A stretch of 64,000 nucleotides of DNA. Origin: Pseudomonadota bacterium (GTDB lineage Bacteria > Pseudomonadota > Gammaproteobacteria > Xanthomonadales > Wenzhouxiangellaceae). Within the stretch, counting starts at the first letter, position 1. Every line of letters begins with the position of its first letter. The stretch is taken from assembly GCA_013285445.1 (NCBI GenBank), contig CP053448.1:3083530-3147529 (forward strand), written 5' to 3'. Positions 7,366 to 17,258 of this stretch are shown in pieces. Below the pieces are notes generated by a model that saw only the letters and a list, made by a program, of their open reading frames with translations, searched no databases and was not told the DNA's origin. Made by a program: the position numbers and the translations under genes.

Positions 7366-9845
7366 TGATTGCCGTGTTTTTGCTGGCCCTGCTGGTTGCG
7401 GGGCTGGGTTGCGCGTATTTCAAGACACCCATTGCCGTATGGACTGGCGTTACGGCTGCCGTCCTGCTGACGTTTACCATCTTCGGTGCGCCGGGCTGGA
7501 TCAGCCTGACCGTTGCCTGGCTGGCGTTTGCCGCCGTTGCTGTGGCGCTCAACAACCGCAGCTGGCGCCGCGAATTCCTGACCCGGCCAGTGCTGGCGAT
7601 ATTCGAAAAAATGACGCCGCAGATTTCCGAAACTGAACAGGTGGCGCTGGACGCCGGCACGGTCGGGTTCGAAGGGGAGCTGTTTACCGGCAATCCGCGC
7701 TGGGGGCGTTTCATCAACAAGCCGCTGCACGAGCTGAGCACCGAGGAACAGGCGTTCCTGGACGGTCCGGTCGAGGAACTGTGCGACATGATCGACGAGT
7801 GGGAATTCACCCACTACCGTGCCGGCGTATCCGACCAGGTGTGGGAGCACCTGCGCAAGCACAAGTACTTCGGCATGATCATTCCGAAGGGCTACGGCGG
7901 TCTCGGTTTTTCGGCGGTCGCTCACCGCGCCGTGCTCGAAAAGGTCGGCGGCATGAGCGCCCAGGTCGGTTCGATCATCGCGGTACCCAACTCGCTCGGC
8001 CCGGCGGAACTGTTGCTGCACTACGGCACCGATGAGCAGAAGAACCATTACCTGCCGCGGCTGGCAAGCGGCGAGGAGGTGCCGTGCTTCGGGCTGACCA
8101 GCACCGTGGCCGGATCCGACGCCACCTCGATCGCCGATTACGGCGTGGTCTGCAAGGGTCAATACAACGGCAAGCAGACGCTCGGTATCAGGCTCAATTT
8201 CGAAAAGCGCTACATCACGCTGGCGCCCTGTGCCACCGTGGTTGGCCTGGCCTTTCGTCTGTACGACCCCGACGGCCTGATCGGCGATACAGAGGATATC
8301 GGTATCTCCGTGGCCCTGCTGCCGGCCGACACGCCCGGGCTTGATATCGGCCGACGGCACATGCCGCTGAACATACCCTTCCCCAATGGCCCGATTCGCG
8401 GCAAGGATCTGTTCGTGCCGCTCGACTACCTGCTCGGCGGGGTCGAATACGCCGGCAAGGGCTGGCGGATGCTGATCGAGTCGCTTTCGGTCGGTCGCGC
8501 CATCTCCCTGCCTTCCTCGACGACCGGCGGCGCCAAGGCTGCCACACTGGTCACCGGCGCCTATGCCCGCATTCGCAAGCAGTTCAATCTGCCGATCGGT
8601 CGCTTCGAGGGCGTCGAGGAGGCACTGGCACGGATGGCCGGTTACACCTATGCCATCAGCGCGCTCAGCCGCCAAACGGCCTCGGCCGTCGATGACGGCG
8701 AGAAACCGGCCGTACCCGGCGCCATCGCCAAGTATCACACCACCGAGATGAGCCGCGAGGTCATCAAGGACGCGATGGACATTCACGGCGGCAAGGGCAT
8801 CATTCTTGGTCCGAAGAACTATCTGGGGCGCGGCTGGCAGGGCGCGCCGATCTGGATCACGGTCGAGGGGGCCAACATTCTCACGCGCTCGCTGATGATT
8901 TTTGGGCAGGGCGCCATCCGCTGTCATCCTTACGTGCTCAAGGAGCTCGAGGCACTACGGATCGACGACGAGGATGAGCGGCTGGCCGAGTTTGACACGC
9001 TGCTGTTCGCGCACATCGGTCATTCCATCTCCAACGCCGTGCGGGCTTTCGTGCTGGGGCTGAGCTTTGCTCGATTCGCGGCCGTCCCTGGCGACCGCAA
9101 GACGCGCAAGTACTATCGCAAGCTCAGTCGCTACAGCGCCGGCTTCGCCTTTCTGGCCGATATCGCCATGCTCACTTACGGGGGCAAGCTCAAGCAGAAA
9201 GAAAAGATTTCCGGTCGCCTCGGCGACGTGCTCAGTCAGCTCTACATCTGCGCCTCCGCGCTGCGCCGCTTCGAGCACGAAGGCCGGCCCGCATCCGATC
9301 AGCCGATTCTGGCCTGGGCCTTTCACGATGCGATCTTCAAGATCCAGACCGCCATGCGCGGCGTGATCGACAACTATCCACTGGCCTGGGCCAGGCCGTT
9401 TCTGCGCATGATCATCTTCCCGCTCGGGCGCCTCGAGCGTGCACCGAACGACCGGCTGGGGCACAAGGTCGCCGCCCTGCTGCTGTCGCCATCCGAGACG
9501 CGTGATCGCCTCACCCGGGGCGTCTATCGATCCGATCGTGCCGGCCACTGGATTGGCGTGATGGAGAAGCTGCTACCGGACGTGATCGCCGCCGAACCGC
9601 TCGAGCGCAAGCTGGCCAAGGCCGAACGCAGCGGCAAGGTAGCCGGCTACACCTTCGAGGAGAAACTTGAAACAGCCCGCAGTAACGATGTGTTAAGCGA
9701 ACGCGAAGTCGAATTCCTCACCGACGTCCGACAGCGCGTGCTCGAGATCATCAGCGTGGACGATTTCGACCTCGAAGAACTCCAGGCCGGGCTGAGCGAT
9801 ACCGGCAAGAAGATCCGCTCAGCTGGCAGCCGCAAGGCCGCCTGA
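7362..9845 (+). CDS. fadE: Acyl-CoA dehydrogenase FadE
   Basis: An 827-residue FadE-type acyl-CoA dehydrogenase, close to the length of E. coli FadE (814). It catalyses the first, FAD-dependent step of fatty-acid beta-oxidation. Two N-terminal hydrophobic segments (AVFLLALLVAGLGCAYF, then VWTGVTAAVLLTFTIFGAPG) would anchor it to the membrane. The dehydrogenase core includes CFGLTSTVAGSDA and WITVEGANILTRSL, with likely catalytic Glu502. The C-terminal DUF1974-type extension characteristic of FadE follows. It is translationally coupled to the upstream hydrolase (ATGA overlap) and probably controlled by the divergent TetR regulator. Confidence 0.96.
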   Translation: MMIAVFLLALLVAGLGCAYFKTPIAVWTGVTAAVLLTFTIFGAPGWISLTVAWLAFAAVAVALNNRSWRREFLTRPVLAIFEKMTPQISETEQVALDAGTVGFEGELFTGNPRWGRFINKPLHELSTEEQAFLDGPVEELCDMIDEWEFTHYRAGVSDQVWEHLRKHKYFGMIIPKGYGGLGFSAVAHRAVLEKVGGMSAQVGSIIAVPNSLGPAELLLHYGTDEQKNHYLPRLASGEEVPCFGLTSTVAGSDATSIADYGVVCKGQYNGKQTLGIRLNFEKRYITLAPCATVVGLAFRLYDPDGLIGDTEDIGISVALLPADTPGLDIGRRHMPLNIPFPNGPIRGKDLFVPLDYLLGGVEYAGKGWRMLIESLSVGRAISLPSSTTGGAKAATLVTGAYARIRKQFNLPIGRFEGVEEALARMAGYTYAISALSRQTASAVDDGEKPAVPGAIAKYHTTEMSREVIKDAMDIHGGKGIILGPKNYLGRGWQGAPIWITVEGANILTRSLMIFGQGAIRCHPYVLKELEALRIDDEDERLAEFDTLLFAHIGHSISNAVRAFVLGLSFARFAAVPGDRKTRKYYRKLSRYSAGFAFLADIAMLTYGGKLKQKEKISGRLGDVLSQLYICASALRRFEHEGRPASDQPILAWAFHDAIFKIQTAMRGVIDNYPLAWARPFLRMIIFPLGRLERAPNDRLGHKVAALLLSPSETRDRLTRGVYRSDRAGHWIGVMEKLLPDVIAAEPLERKLAKAERSGKVAGYTFEEKLETARSNDVLSEREVEFLTDVRQRVLEIISVDDFDLEELQAGLSDTGKKIRSAGSRKAA

Positions 9846-9870
9846 GCACCCAGGCCGCCGCACGATCGGC

Positions 9871-9905
9871 TATACTTTCTTCGCGCCGGCCCGACTCGGG
9901 CCGGC
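9871..9905 (+). promoter_or_regulatory. Candidate -10 element and 5' hairpin upstream of the cobalamin riboswitch
   Basis: TATACT at 9871-9876 could be the -10 of the btuB transcript, though no convincing -35 is visible. A perfect hairpin, GCCGGCCCG-ACT-CGGGCCGGC, follows at 9885-9905. It lacks a U-tract, so it is not a standard intrinsic terminator for fadE. It could protect the 5' end of the riboswitch RNA or slow read-through from fadE. Confidence 0.4.
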
Positions 9906-9911
9906 CGACAA

Positions 9912-10092
9912 TCAGCCACGGCAACAGGTGTTTCGGGAAACCGGTGCAAGTCCGGTACTGCCCCCGCAACTGTAACCGGCCTCGCCCGACGGCGAGGTGG
10001 TCGCCCAGACAGTCACTCCGCGGCACGCGGGGGAAGGCTGCGACCCGTCAGCACTGCGCTGATGCCGGAAGTCAGGAGACCGGCCTGCTGTC
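9912..10092 (+). ncRNA. Cobalamin (adenosylcobalamin) riboswitch
   Basis: The conserved core is clear: CGGGAAACCGGTGCAAGTCC, then CCCCGCAACTGTAACC, and a full 3' B12 box AGTCAGGAGACCGGCCT at 10070-10086. The aptamer is followed by a 121-nt leader to the btuB start at 10214. That leader contains a 7-bp hairpin (GACAGAC at 10131-10137 with GTCTGTC at 10144-10150) and a small GCGC stem just before the Shine-Dalgarno AAGGAG. When bound to a cobalamin coenzyme it should lower expression of the downstream receptor. No U-run follows the 10131-10150 hairpin, so control of translation is more likely than termination. Confidence 0.95.
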
Positions 10093-10213
10093 ATGACTCA
10101 CTTGGGTTGCGGCGGGCAGCCGGGGACGCTGACAGACAGCCTGGTCTGTCGTGTTGACGCTCTGCCTCATCTGCACCCCAGCAATGCGCGGGTGAGCGCA
10201 AGGAGCGAACAAC

Positions 10214-11992
10214 ATGAAACCATCTCTTCTCGTCGGCCTGGCGGCCGTCGGCCTGATCCATGCCGCGGCACCGGCCCGGTCCGATACCCTTGAAATCCAG
10301 CCCCTGGTTGTCACCGCCAGCCGAACGGAACAGGCAGGCAGCGAAACCCTGGCACGGGTCAGTATTATCGACCGCGAGCAGATCAGCCGCAGCCAGGCGC
10401 CGGACCTGCTCGAACTGCTGCGCCTGGAGGTCGGTATCGACATTGCGCGAACCGGCGGACCGGGCGGCCAGACCAGTCTGTTCATGCGCGGGACGAATTC
10501 CAATCACGTGCTGGTGCTGATCGATGGCGTGCGGGTGGCCGCTGCCGGCAGCGGTGCCTTTGCCTGGGAAAAGCTCGACCCGGCGCTGATCGACCGCATC
10601 GAAATCGTGCGCGGCCCGCGCGCGGCGCGCTGGGGCTCCGATGCAATCGGTGGCGTCATCCAGATCTTTACCCGTCAGGCCAGCGGCGCAATGCTGCGCG
10701 CCGCTTACGGACGTTACGACGACACCAGCCTGTCGGCGGCGCTGGGCAATGACACGCTCTCGGTGACCGCGGCCTGGCGGCAGGTCGGGGGCTTCTCGGC
10801 CCAGAACACGCGCGGTTTCGCATACGATCCCGACGACGACGGCTTCGACAACCTCAGCCTCGCCGCCCGCGGCGCGCTGGAGACCGGCTCGGGCAGCTGG
10901 TCCTGGACCGGTCGGATCAGCGACGGCGCGGTGGAATTCGATCAGGGCGAGTCGGACATGCTCGACTATGCCCTGCGGACCGTCTACCACCATCGCACCG
11001 GATCGCGCTGGCGCTGGCAGGCTTCGGCCGGACTCTACCGCGACCGCCTCGACACCGAGACCGCGTTCGGTCAGACCGAGACCGTGACCCGCCGCACCCA
11101 GGCGGCCGTCCAGGCCGAGCGCTCGCTTGAGCAACTCGGAACCTGGCTGGTCGGGATCGACGCCTGGCGTGTTTCCGGCGTCAATCGCAACAGCTGGTCG
11201 AACAGCCGCCACAACATCGGCGTCTGGACCGGCCTGCAGGGCAGCCGTCAGGACAACGACTGGGAAGCCAGCCTGCGCTTGGACGAAGACCAGCAGTTCG
11301 GTAGCGCAGTGACCGGCAGCATCGCGGCAGGATGGCAACCGCGCGGCGACTGGCGCCTGTTTGCAAGTCTCGGCCGGGCCTTCCGTGCACCCACTTTCAG
11401 CCAGCTCTACTCACCTGGATTCGGCGGGCTGTTTGCCGGCAATCCGACCCTCGACCCGGAGACCTCCTGGTCGCTCGAGCTGGGCGCCGACTGGACGCCA
11501 AGCCCCAGGCAACGCGTCGCGCTGAGCGTCTTCCAAACCCGGATCGATGACCTGATCGATTTCGCGGGCGAGGGGTTCCAGGCGATCAACATCGGCCAGG
11601 CCCGGATTCGCGGCGCCGAACTGTCGCATACCCTTGAGCTCGGTCGTCTGAGCGCACGGAGCGGCTATACCTGGCAGGACGCGGAGGACCGTGATACCGG
11701 TGCAGCGCTGCTGCGGCGCGCCCGTGGCAAGGCATCGCTGAGCGCCGACTACCGATTGGCCAACGACGGCTGGCTGGGCGTCGAGCTGGTGCATGTCGGC
11801 CGTCGCCAGGACGTTGGCGGCGTGCGCCTGGCAAGCTACACGCTGATCAACCTGCGCGCTGGCTGGCCGCTGGGACACGGCTTCCGGCTGGAGGGTCGGC
11901 TGGAAAACGCCGCCGGCGAGGACTACGAGCCCCTGCTCGGCTTCAACGCCCACGACCGCTCGCTGTTCGTGGCGCTTGGCTGGCGTGGATGA
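10214..11992 (+). CDS. btuB: TonB-dependent vitamin B12 receptor BtuB
   Basis: A 592-residue outer-membrane receptor with signal peptide (residues 1-23). The plug domain shows VLVLIDGVRV, IDRIEIVRGPRAARWGSDAI and GGVIQIFTR, and a C-terminal 22-stranded barrel follows (YTWQDAEDRDTG, LFVALGW at the end). Length matches BtuB (E. coli 614). The upstream cobalamin riboswitch makes B12 or a corrinoid the near-certain substrate. Start chosen for the AAGGAG at 10200-10205 and the signal peptide. The stop abuts the stop of the convergent SpoIID-domain gene with no intervening base. Energy would come from TonB/ExbD encoded elsewhere in the window. Confidence 0.95.
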   Translation: MKPSLLVGLAAVGLIHAAAPARSDTLEIQPLVVTASRTEQAGSETLARVSIIDREQISRSQAPDLLELLRLEVGIDIARTGGPGGQTSLFMRGTNSNHVLVLIDGVRVAAAGSGAFAWEKLDPALIDRIEIVRGPRAARWGSDAIGGVIQIFTRQASGAMLRAAYGRYDDTSLSAALGNDTLSVTAAWRQVGGFSAQNTRGFAYDPDDDGFDNLSLAARGALETGSGSWSWTGRISDGAVEFDQGESDMLDYALRTVYHHRTGSRWRWQASAGLYRDRLDTETAFGQTETVTRRTQAAVQAERSLEQLGTWLVGIDAWRVSGVNRNSWSNSRHNIGVWTGLQGSRQDNDWEASLRLDEDQQFGSAVTGSIAAGWQPRGDWRLFASLGRAFRAPTFSQLYSPGFGGLFAGNPTLDPETSWSLELGADWTPSPRQRVALSVFQTRIDDLIDFAGEGFQAINIGQARIRGAELSHTLELGRLSARSGYTWQDAEDRDTGAALLRRARGKASLSADYRLANDGWLGVELVHVGRRQDVGGVRLASYTLINLRAGWPLGHGFRLEGRLENAAGEDYEPLLGFNAHDRSLFVALGWRG

Positions 11993-13843
11993 TCACCATC
12001 CGGCGCCGAAGCGTGCCGCAGCCCACTCGAAGCGATCGCGGAACACGTCGTCACCGCCTACGGTGACGGCATTCTCGGCAATGACCAGGTGCTGGGACAG
12101 ATCCTCACCACTAATCTGGCCGTTGCGGTCGACGTCAATCCACAGTGCTACCCACAGCGCATAGCTGCCGGCGGGGGCCTGGGCCGGCAGATCGAACGGG
12201 CGAGACACGCTCGACAGCCCGGGCGGCAGCGCAACCGGCTCATCGTTGTCCGGGTCGTCGATAAACGGATCGGTGCCGCGCCTGAGGCTGGCACCGATCA
12301 TCACCTGCTCGTGGGTATCGGCAGCCAGGTTGCGGCCATCGATCTCGATGGTGAATGACTGACCGGGCTGGATCGTGGCCGGACTGACAGACAGCCCCTC
12401 GATCGACAGCACTTGTGAAATGACCGCGGTGCGCAGATCGCTGCCGTTGCCGTGATCGTTATAGTAGTGATTGAGCTGCCACTTCCAGTTTCGGGCCGGA
12501 CTGGCCTGGGTCCAGAAATGATTGCCCCACTGACTCATGCCGCGGCCATGACCGAAGCAGTCCTGTCCGGCACCGACCGGATCGGCCAGACAGGGCCAGC
12601 CGGTGACCGGCGAGCCGGCATAGCCGTCACCGCAGGACAGATCGGCGTTGCTGCACGACATCTCGCCCTGCAGACAGTTGTTCTGCGCTGAATACTCCGA
12701 CCGGAATACGCCGCCCTGGTGGATCAGCATCACGCCGGCGGTGGCTGCGGCCGCCGCTTCGGTTGCGGTATGCGTATCGGGGTCGTTCATCTGACAGCAG
12801 GGCGACGAGCAGATGTCGTAAGCACCATGCGCGGGCGGATTGAGCACGTGCCATGCGCCATAGCTGCGGTAGGCCACCGCGCCAGCAGCCAGAGCGTCGT
12901 GGCTCCATGATGCGATCCACTCGTCACCGATGCCGCGGCGGACATAGGTCTCGAGCGGCATGGTGCAGCTGTACGGGCAGTTGCCGGTGCAGCACGGCTG
13001 GGAGCAGCCGGCATCACCGAAACCGACCGAAATGCTCACCGGCGGCTGGTCGGCCCGACCGCCGGCAGCGGCAGGAGCCCGGTGCCCCGACGGATCGGCA
13101 GCTGGCCAAACCGGCTCTCGACCAAGCTGTCGGTGTGACGGCACCTTTGGCGATGGCGCGCCCAGGCTGATTCGAAGCGTCGTGCGGCCCTGTGCCGGCA
13201 ACAGGTCGGTCCGCGTCCAGTCCGGATACCCGCTTTTTCCGGCCTGAACGGTGATCAGTTCCGGGCGCCGCCGATCGGTTTCGGTCGAGTCCAGCGCCAG
13301 CCTGAAATAGCCGCCCGGGTCGCTCAATGCAAGTGCAGAACCCGGCCCGACCGAAACGGCCACGCCGGCCAGCGGCTCGAATGTCTGGTGGTCGTGGACC
13401 CAGCCATCGATCACCAGGCGATCGTCCGCACGAGCCGCCATGGCTCCCGGAGCCTCGAGCGGTTCGAGCAACAGCGTCCAGCCTCGATGATCTGCCGACG
13501 GCCGCAATACGGTGTGGAGCGGACGGTATCCCATCGCCTTGACCCGCAGCGCATGCGGCTGTTCGATCGCCAGCGCAACGCGCGTCTCCACTGCAAGCTT
13601 CTGTATCGGCTGGCCGCCAGAGAGATGCGCGTCAATCAATTCGCGGAACGGCGCCAGCTGACCCTCGATCGGCGCCAGGGTGACTCGGCCGGTCACACCC
13701 AGCCCGGTCACGGCGTCTCTCAATATCAGCTCGGGCACCTGGGCGAGGGCAACAGCGACGGGAAGCAGACCGGCCAGCAGCATGCCCGCGGCCACCCGAC
13801 CCCGCAGCTTTGTTGATAGACGAGTCCGGTTGATGGATTTCAT
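11993..13843 (-). CDS. Secreted SpoIID/LytB-domain protein
   Basis: A 616-residue exported protein: signal peptide (GMLLAGLLPVAVALA), then carboxypeptidase-regulatory-like beta domains (about 30-240). A Cys-rich linker (CSQPCCTGNCPYSC) precedes a SpoIID/LytB domain (about 285-440). Family hallmarks are PLETYVRRGIGDEWIASW, the DHDALAAGAVAYRSYGAW-like helix, and GHGRGMSQWG. SpoIID is a lytic transglycosylase acting on denuded glycan strands in spore formers; LytB enhances amidases. Here it should act in the periplasm or outside. The C-terminus ends in VFRDRFEWAAARFG, resembling a short tail seen on secreted proteins of this lineage. The ATG at 13843 is preferred over 13849 for Shine-Dalgarno spacing. 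Confidence 0.85.
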   Translation of the reverse strand: MKSINRTRLSTKLRGRVAAGMLLAGLLPVAVALAQVPELILRDAVTGLGVTGRVTLAPIEGQLAPFRELIDAHLSGGQPIQKLAVETRVALAIEQPHALRVKAMGYRPLHTVLRPSADHRGWTLLLEPLEAPGAMAARADDRLVIDGWVHDHQTFEPLAGVAVSVGPGSALALSDPGGYFRLALDSTETDRRRPELITVQAGKSGYPDWTRTDLLPAQGRTTLRISLGAPSPKVPSHRQLGREPVWPAADPSGHRAPAAAGGRADQPPVSISVGFGDAGCSQPCCTGNCPYSCTMPLETYVRRGIGDEWIASWSHDALAAGAVAYRSYGAWHVLNPPAHGAYDICSSPCCQMNDPDTHTATEAAAAATAGVMLIHQGGVFRSEYSAQNNCLQGEMSCSNADLSCGDGYAGSPVTGWPCLADPVGAGQDCFGHGRGMSQWGNHFWTQASPARNWKWQLNHYYNDHGNGSDLRTAVISQVLSIEGLSVSPATIQPGQSFTIEIDGRNLAADTHEQVMIGASLRRGTDPFIDDPDNDEPVALPPGLSSVSRPFDLPAQAPAGSYALWVALWIDVDRNGQISGEDLSQHLVIAENAVTVGGDDVFRDRFEWAAARFGAGW

Positions 13844-13944
13844 GGCCATTCCGGCTCAGCTCCAGATCCAGCCATGAGTGTAGCGAGCACGTTGGCGCAG
13901 GTCCATGACCCGGACGATTACCCCGTCAGGGCGATATGCTCAGC

Positions 13945-14496
13945 TCAGAACATGCCGGTTTCGAGCCGCGCCTCCTCGCTCATCATTGCCGGTCCCCACG
14001 GCGGGTCGAAGACCAGCTCGACATCGACGCGCTCGATCGTGGGTATGCGCCGGAGGCGTTCCTGGACGTCGGCCACCAGAACCTCGCCCATGCCGCAGCC
14101 CGGCGCGGTCAGCGTCATGTCGATCGACACATGGCGCGCACCCTGCTCCATCATGTCGATCCTGCAGTCGTAAATCAGCCCGAGATCGACGATGTTGATG
14201 GGAATTTCGGGGTCGAAGACCGTTTTCAGCTGATCGAGCACCAACGCCTCGACATCCTCGTCAGTGGCATCTTCAGGCAGTTCGGGGCGCGGCGGCGGCT
14301 CCTTGCCGATCGCGTCGGCATCGTCGCCGGCCAGCCGGAACAGGCGGCCGTCGACGTAGATCGTGAAGCTACCGCCCATCTGCTGGGTGATGTAACCGAC
14401 CGTGCCGGCAGGCAGCTCGACCGGGGCGCCCTCTGGCACCATCACGACCCCGCAGTCGCGTTCGAACTTGACCGGCGTGTAGGCGTTGCCAAACAT
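13945..14496 (-). CDS. sufT: Fe-S cluster assembly protein SufT
   Basis: A 183-residue protein of the SufT/MIP18 (DUF59) family. After an N-terminal extension it carries the DUF59 core: VFDPEIPINIVDLGLIYD, then LTAPGCGMGEVLVADV with the conserved Cys, and VELVFDPPWGPAMMSEEAR at the end. SufT aids maturation of iron-sulfur proteins, especially under high demand. Here it is not next to other suf genes. A GGTGAG precedes the ATG at 14496, and a good -10 (TATAAT, minus strand) lies 34 bp upstream. Confidence 0.93.
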   Translation of the reverse strand: MFGNAYTPVKFERDCGVVMVPEGAPVELPAGTVGYITQQMGGSFTIYVDGRLFRLAGDDADAIGKEPPPRPELPEDATDEDVEALVLDQLKTVFDPEIPINIVDLGLIYDCRIDMMEQGARHVSIDMTLTAPGCGMGEVLVADVQERLRRIPTIERVDVELVFDPPWGPAMMSEEARLETGMF

Positions 14497-14529
14497 GACT
14501 CACCCGAAAACAGGATTGAATTGGTCCCT

Positions 14530-14561
14530 ATTATATCCGGCTGAACCCGGGATGATTCAAC
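14530..14561 (-). promoter_or_regulatory. Putative promoter of sufT
   Basis: On the minus strand TTGAAT is followed by TATAAT (14535-14530) with a 19-base spacer, longer than the ideal 17. The perfect -10 and its position before sufT support it; the -35 assignment is weak. Confidence 0.4.
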
Positions 14562-14599
14562 GATGCTTCGGGTCGCGCAAAACATGCCCTGCCGTCGGG

Positions 14600-16501
14600 C
14601 TATTCCTCGAGCCCCAGCGCACGTTCCGTGGCCTGGCGGGTGAGCGGGTGGTAGCCCGGCCGGGCGCGCTCGTAGACATCGATTGCCCAGTCGCGGCCCC
14701 AGTCGGTGCTGGCCAGCGCGCTGTAGAGCGGCCGCGTGAACTTGTTGCGTCCGACCTCGAGCAGGAACGGCTCAAGCCGCTCGATGCCCGGCTCGTAGCG
14801 CGCCTCGACCGAGCGCATCAGCCACTGGAAGAGGATTTCGTAGTTGTCCGACGCCGTCAGTTCGAAGGTCGCGTCGAGTTCGGACATGCGCTCCAGGTTC
14901 AGGCGGTTCTCCAGCCCGATGATGAAATGCAGCCACTGGTAGACCGACCACTGGTCGGCCGGCAATTCGGCGGTTGACACCTCATCGGCCAGCCAGCGCT
15001 CGCGCCAGACGTCGACCCGGTCGAAGGCGTCCGACTCCGGCACCACCGCGAAGTCCGGCAGGCCCGCCTGATAGAGCCACTGGTCAACCTCGTCCATGCT
15101 CAGGTCATCCGGATGCAGCGCGACCAGGTTTTCCTGCAGGTATGCGCGGAAAACACGGGTCGTGATCGACCGGAACGCAAAGTGATCGAAGTAGGCTCGC
15201 AGAAACGCATCGATGGACTCGCGGCCCACCCGGTGCTCAATCCAGTCCAGAAAGAATCGTCCCTTGGCGTACGGCACGCCGGTGAAGGCCTTCTCCGGAT
15301 CCTTGCCGTCGACATCGAGCACCAGGCTGGCCATGCCTGCATCGGTAATCTCCAGTTCTTCAACCAGGCCCTGCCATTCCAGCACGGCGAGCTGGCGCTC
15401 GATTTCCTCGCCGTAGAGTGCCTCCATGATGCGCGACTCGAAGTAGACGGTGAAGCCTTCATTGAGCCACAGGTCGCGCCAGGCGGCGTTGGTCACCAGG
15501 TTGCCCGACCAGGAATGCGCCAGTTCATGTGCGACCAGGGCCAGCAGACTGCCGTCGCCGGCGATGATGGTCGGCGTCACGAAGCTCAGGCGCGGATTCT
15601 CCATGCCACCGAAGGGGAAACTCGGCGGCAGCACCAGCAAGTCGTAGCGGCCCCAGCGGTACTCGCCATAGAGATCGACGCCGATGTCGATCATCTCCTC
15701 GAGCACGTCGAATTCCTCCGCGGCGGCCTCGATCCACTGCGGCTCCGCGTACACGCCCGAGCGCTCGCCGATCTCGGCGAACTCGAGATCGCCCACGGCA
15801 ATGGCCATCAAATACGAGGGAATGGGCTCTGGCATGTGGAAGTGATAGTCCCCGCTGGCATTGCGCTCGAAAGCGTTGCCGGCCGCACCCATGACCGCCA
15901 TCAGCCGATCGGGCACACGCACCGTGGCATCGAAGGTGTAGCGCACGGCAGGCGTATCCTGCAGCGGCACCCAGGTGCGCGCGTAGTGCGGCTGGCTCTG
16001 CGAGAACATGAACGGCTGCCCCGACGAGGTCTGCTCGCCGTCTAGCCACTGCAGGCCAAACGCGCCGGGGCGGCTGGCGTAGTCGATTCGCACTTGGTCA
16101 ACCCCGTCCGGCAGAACGACGATTAGCGGTTCACCAAGGTCACCGTGCGCCCCGGCAAGCCGCCACGACAGCGGCTGATGACTACCGTCGCGCTTCGGCG
16201 CGGTCACGTCGTGGATATCAAGCCCGCGACTGTCGAGCACCAGGCGGGGATGGCCGGGGTCGATGCGCTCCAGCTCGAGCAGCACATGTCCCGACAGGGT
16301 TCGTGCCTGCATGTCGGCATCGAGCACCAGCTGCATGTGGCCGACGCGCACTCTGTCGTATTCGGCAAAACTGTGCGGATCGGGGCCGGTTGCGATCGCT
16401 TGTTCCGGCAGCGGCGGCAGGGATTCGGTCCGCTCCGGCACCTGCTCCTGGCAGCCGGCCAGGCACAGCAGGACAATCACCAGTAAGGGCATTCTTCTCA
16501 T
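14600..16501 (-). CDS. M1 family metallopeptidase (leukotriene A4 hydrolase-like), lipoprotein
   Basis: A 633-residue zinc aminopeptidase of the M1 family. The lipoprotein signal LLVIVLLCLAGC puts Cys16 as the lipid site, so it is probably anchored in the periplasm. The exopeptidase motif FPFGGMENPRLSF is present. The zinc site HELAHS starts at His325, with the third ligand Glu348 in WLNEGFTVYFE, giving the expected HExxH-x18-E. The C-terminal helical domain matches the leukotriene A4 hydrolase subgroup (GLENRLNLERM, VGRNKFTRPLYSAL). A GAGGA precedes the ATG. It likely trims peptides in the envelope; the natural substrate is unknown. Confidence 0.94.
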   Translation of the reverse strand: MRRMPLLVIVLLCLAGCQEQVPERTESLPPLPEQAIATGPDPHSFAEYDRVRVGHMQLVLDADMQARTLSGHVLLELERIDPGHPRLVLDSRGLDIHDVTAPKRDGSHQPLSWRLAGAHGDLGEPLIVVLPDGVDQVRIDYASRPGAFGLQWLDGEQTSSGQPFMFSQSQPHYARTWVPLQDTPAVRYTFDATVRVPDRLMAVMGAAGNAFERNASGDYHFHMPEPIPSYLMAIAVGDLEFAEIGERSGVYAEPQWIEAAAEEFDVLEEMIDIGVDLYGEYRWGRYDLLVLPPSFPFGGMENPRLSFVTPTIIAGDGSLLALVAHELAHSWSGNLVTNAAWRDLWLNEGFTVYFESRIMEALYGEEIERQLAVLEWQGLVEELEITDAGMASLVLDVDGKDPEKAFTGVPYAKGRFFLDWIEHRVGRESIDAFLRAYFDHFAFRSITTRVFRAYLQENLVALHPDDLSMDEVDQWLYQAGLPDFAVVPESDAFDRVDVWRERWLADEVSTAELPADQWSVYQWLHFIIGLENRLNLERMSELDATFELTASDNYEILFQWLMRSVEARYEPGIERLEPFLLEVGRNKFTRPLYSALASTDWGRDWAIDVYERARPGYHPLTRQATERALGLEE

Positions 16502-16563
16502 CTGGATATTCCTCAGGTCGGTTCAATCCGGCGTGGCCGGACTCGGTGGCTCGTGTCCCGCGA

Positions 16564-17255
<692 letters not shown>

Positions 17256-17258
17256 GCC

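Noticed and set aside
7299..8927. 542-codon minus-strand frame opposite fadE
   Set aside because: Mirror of the GC-rich codon pattern of fadE; no motif seen, and fadE has every family landmark.
9885..9905. Hairpin after fadE as an intrinsic terminator
   Set aside because: It lacks a following U-run and lies downstream of a likely -10 element.
11993..13843. Evidence of sporulation from the SpoIID domain
   Set aside because: All other genes are typical of non-sporulating Gram-negatives, and SpoIID/LytB domains occur outside spore formers.
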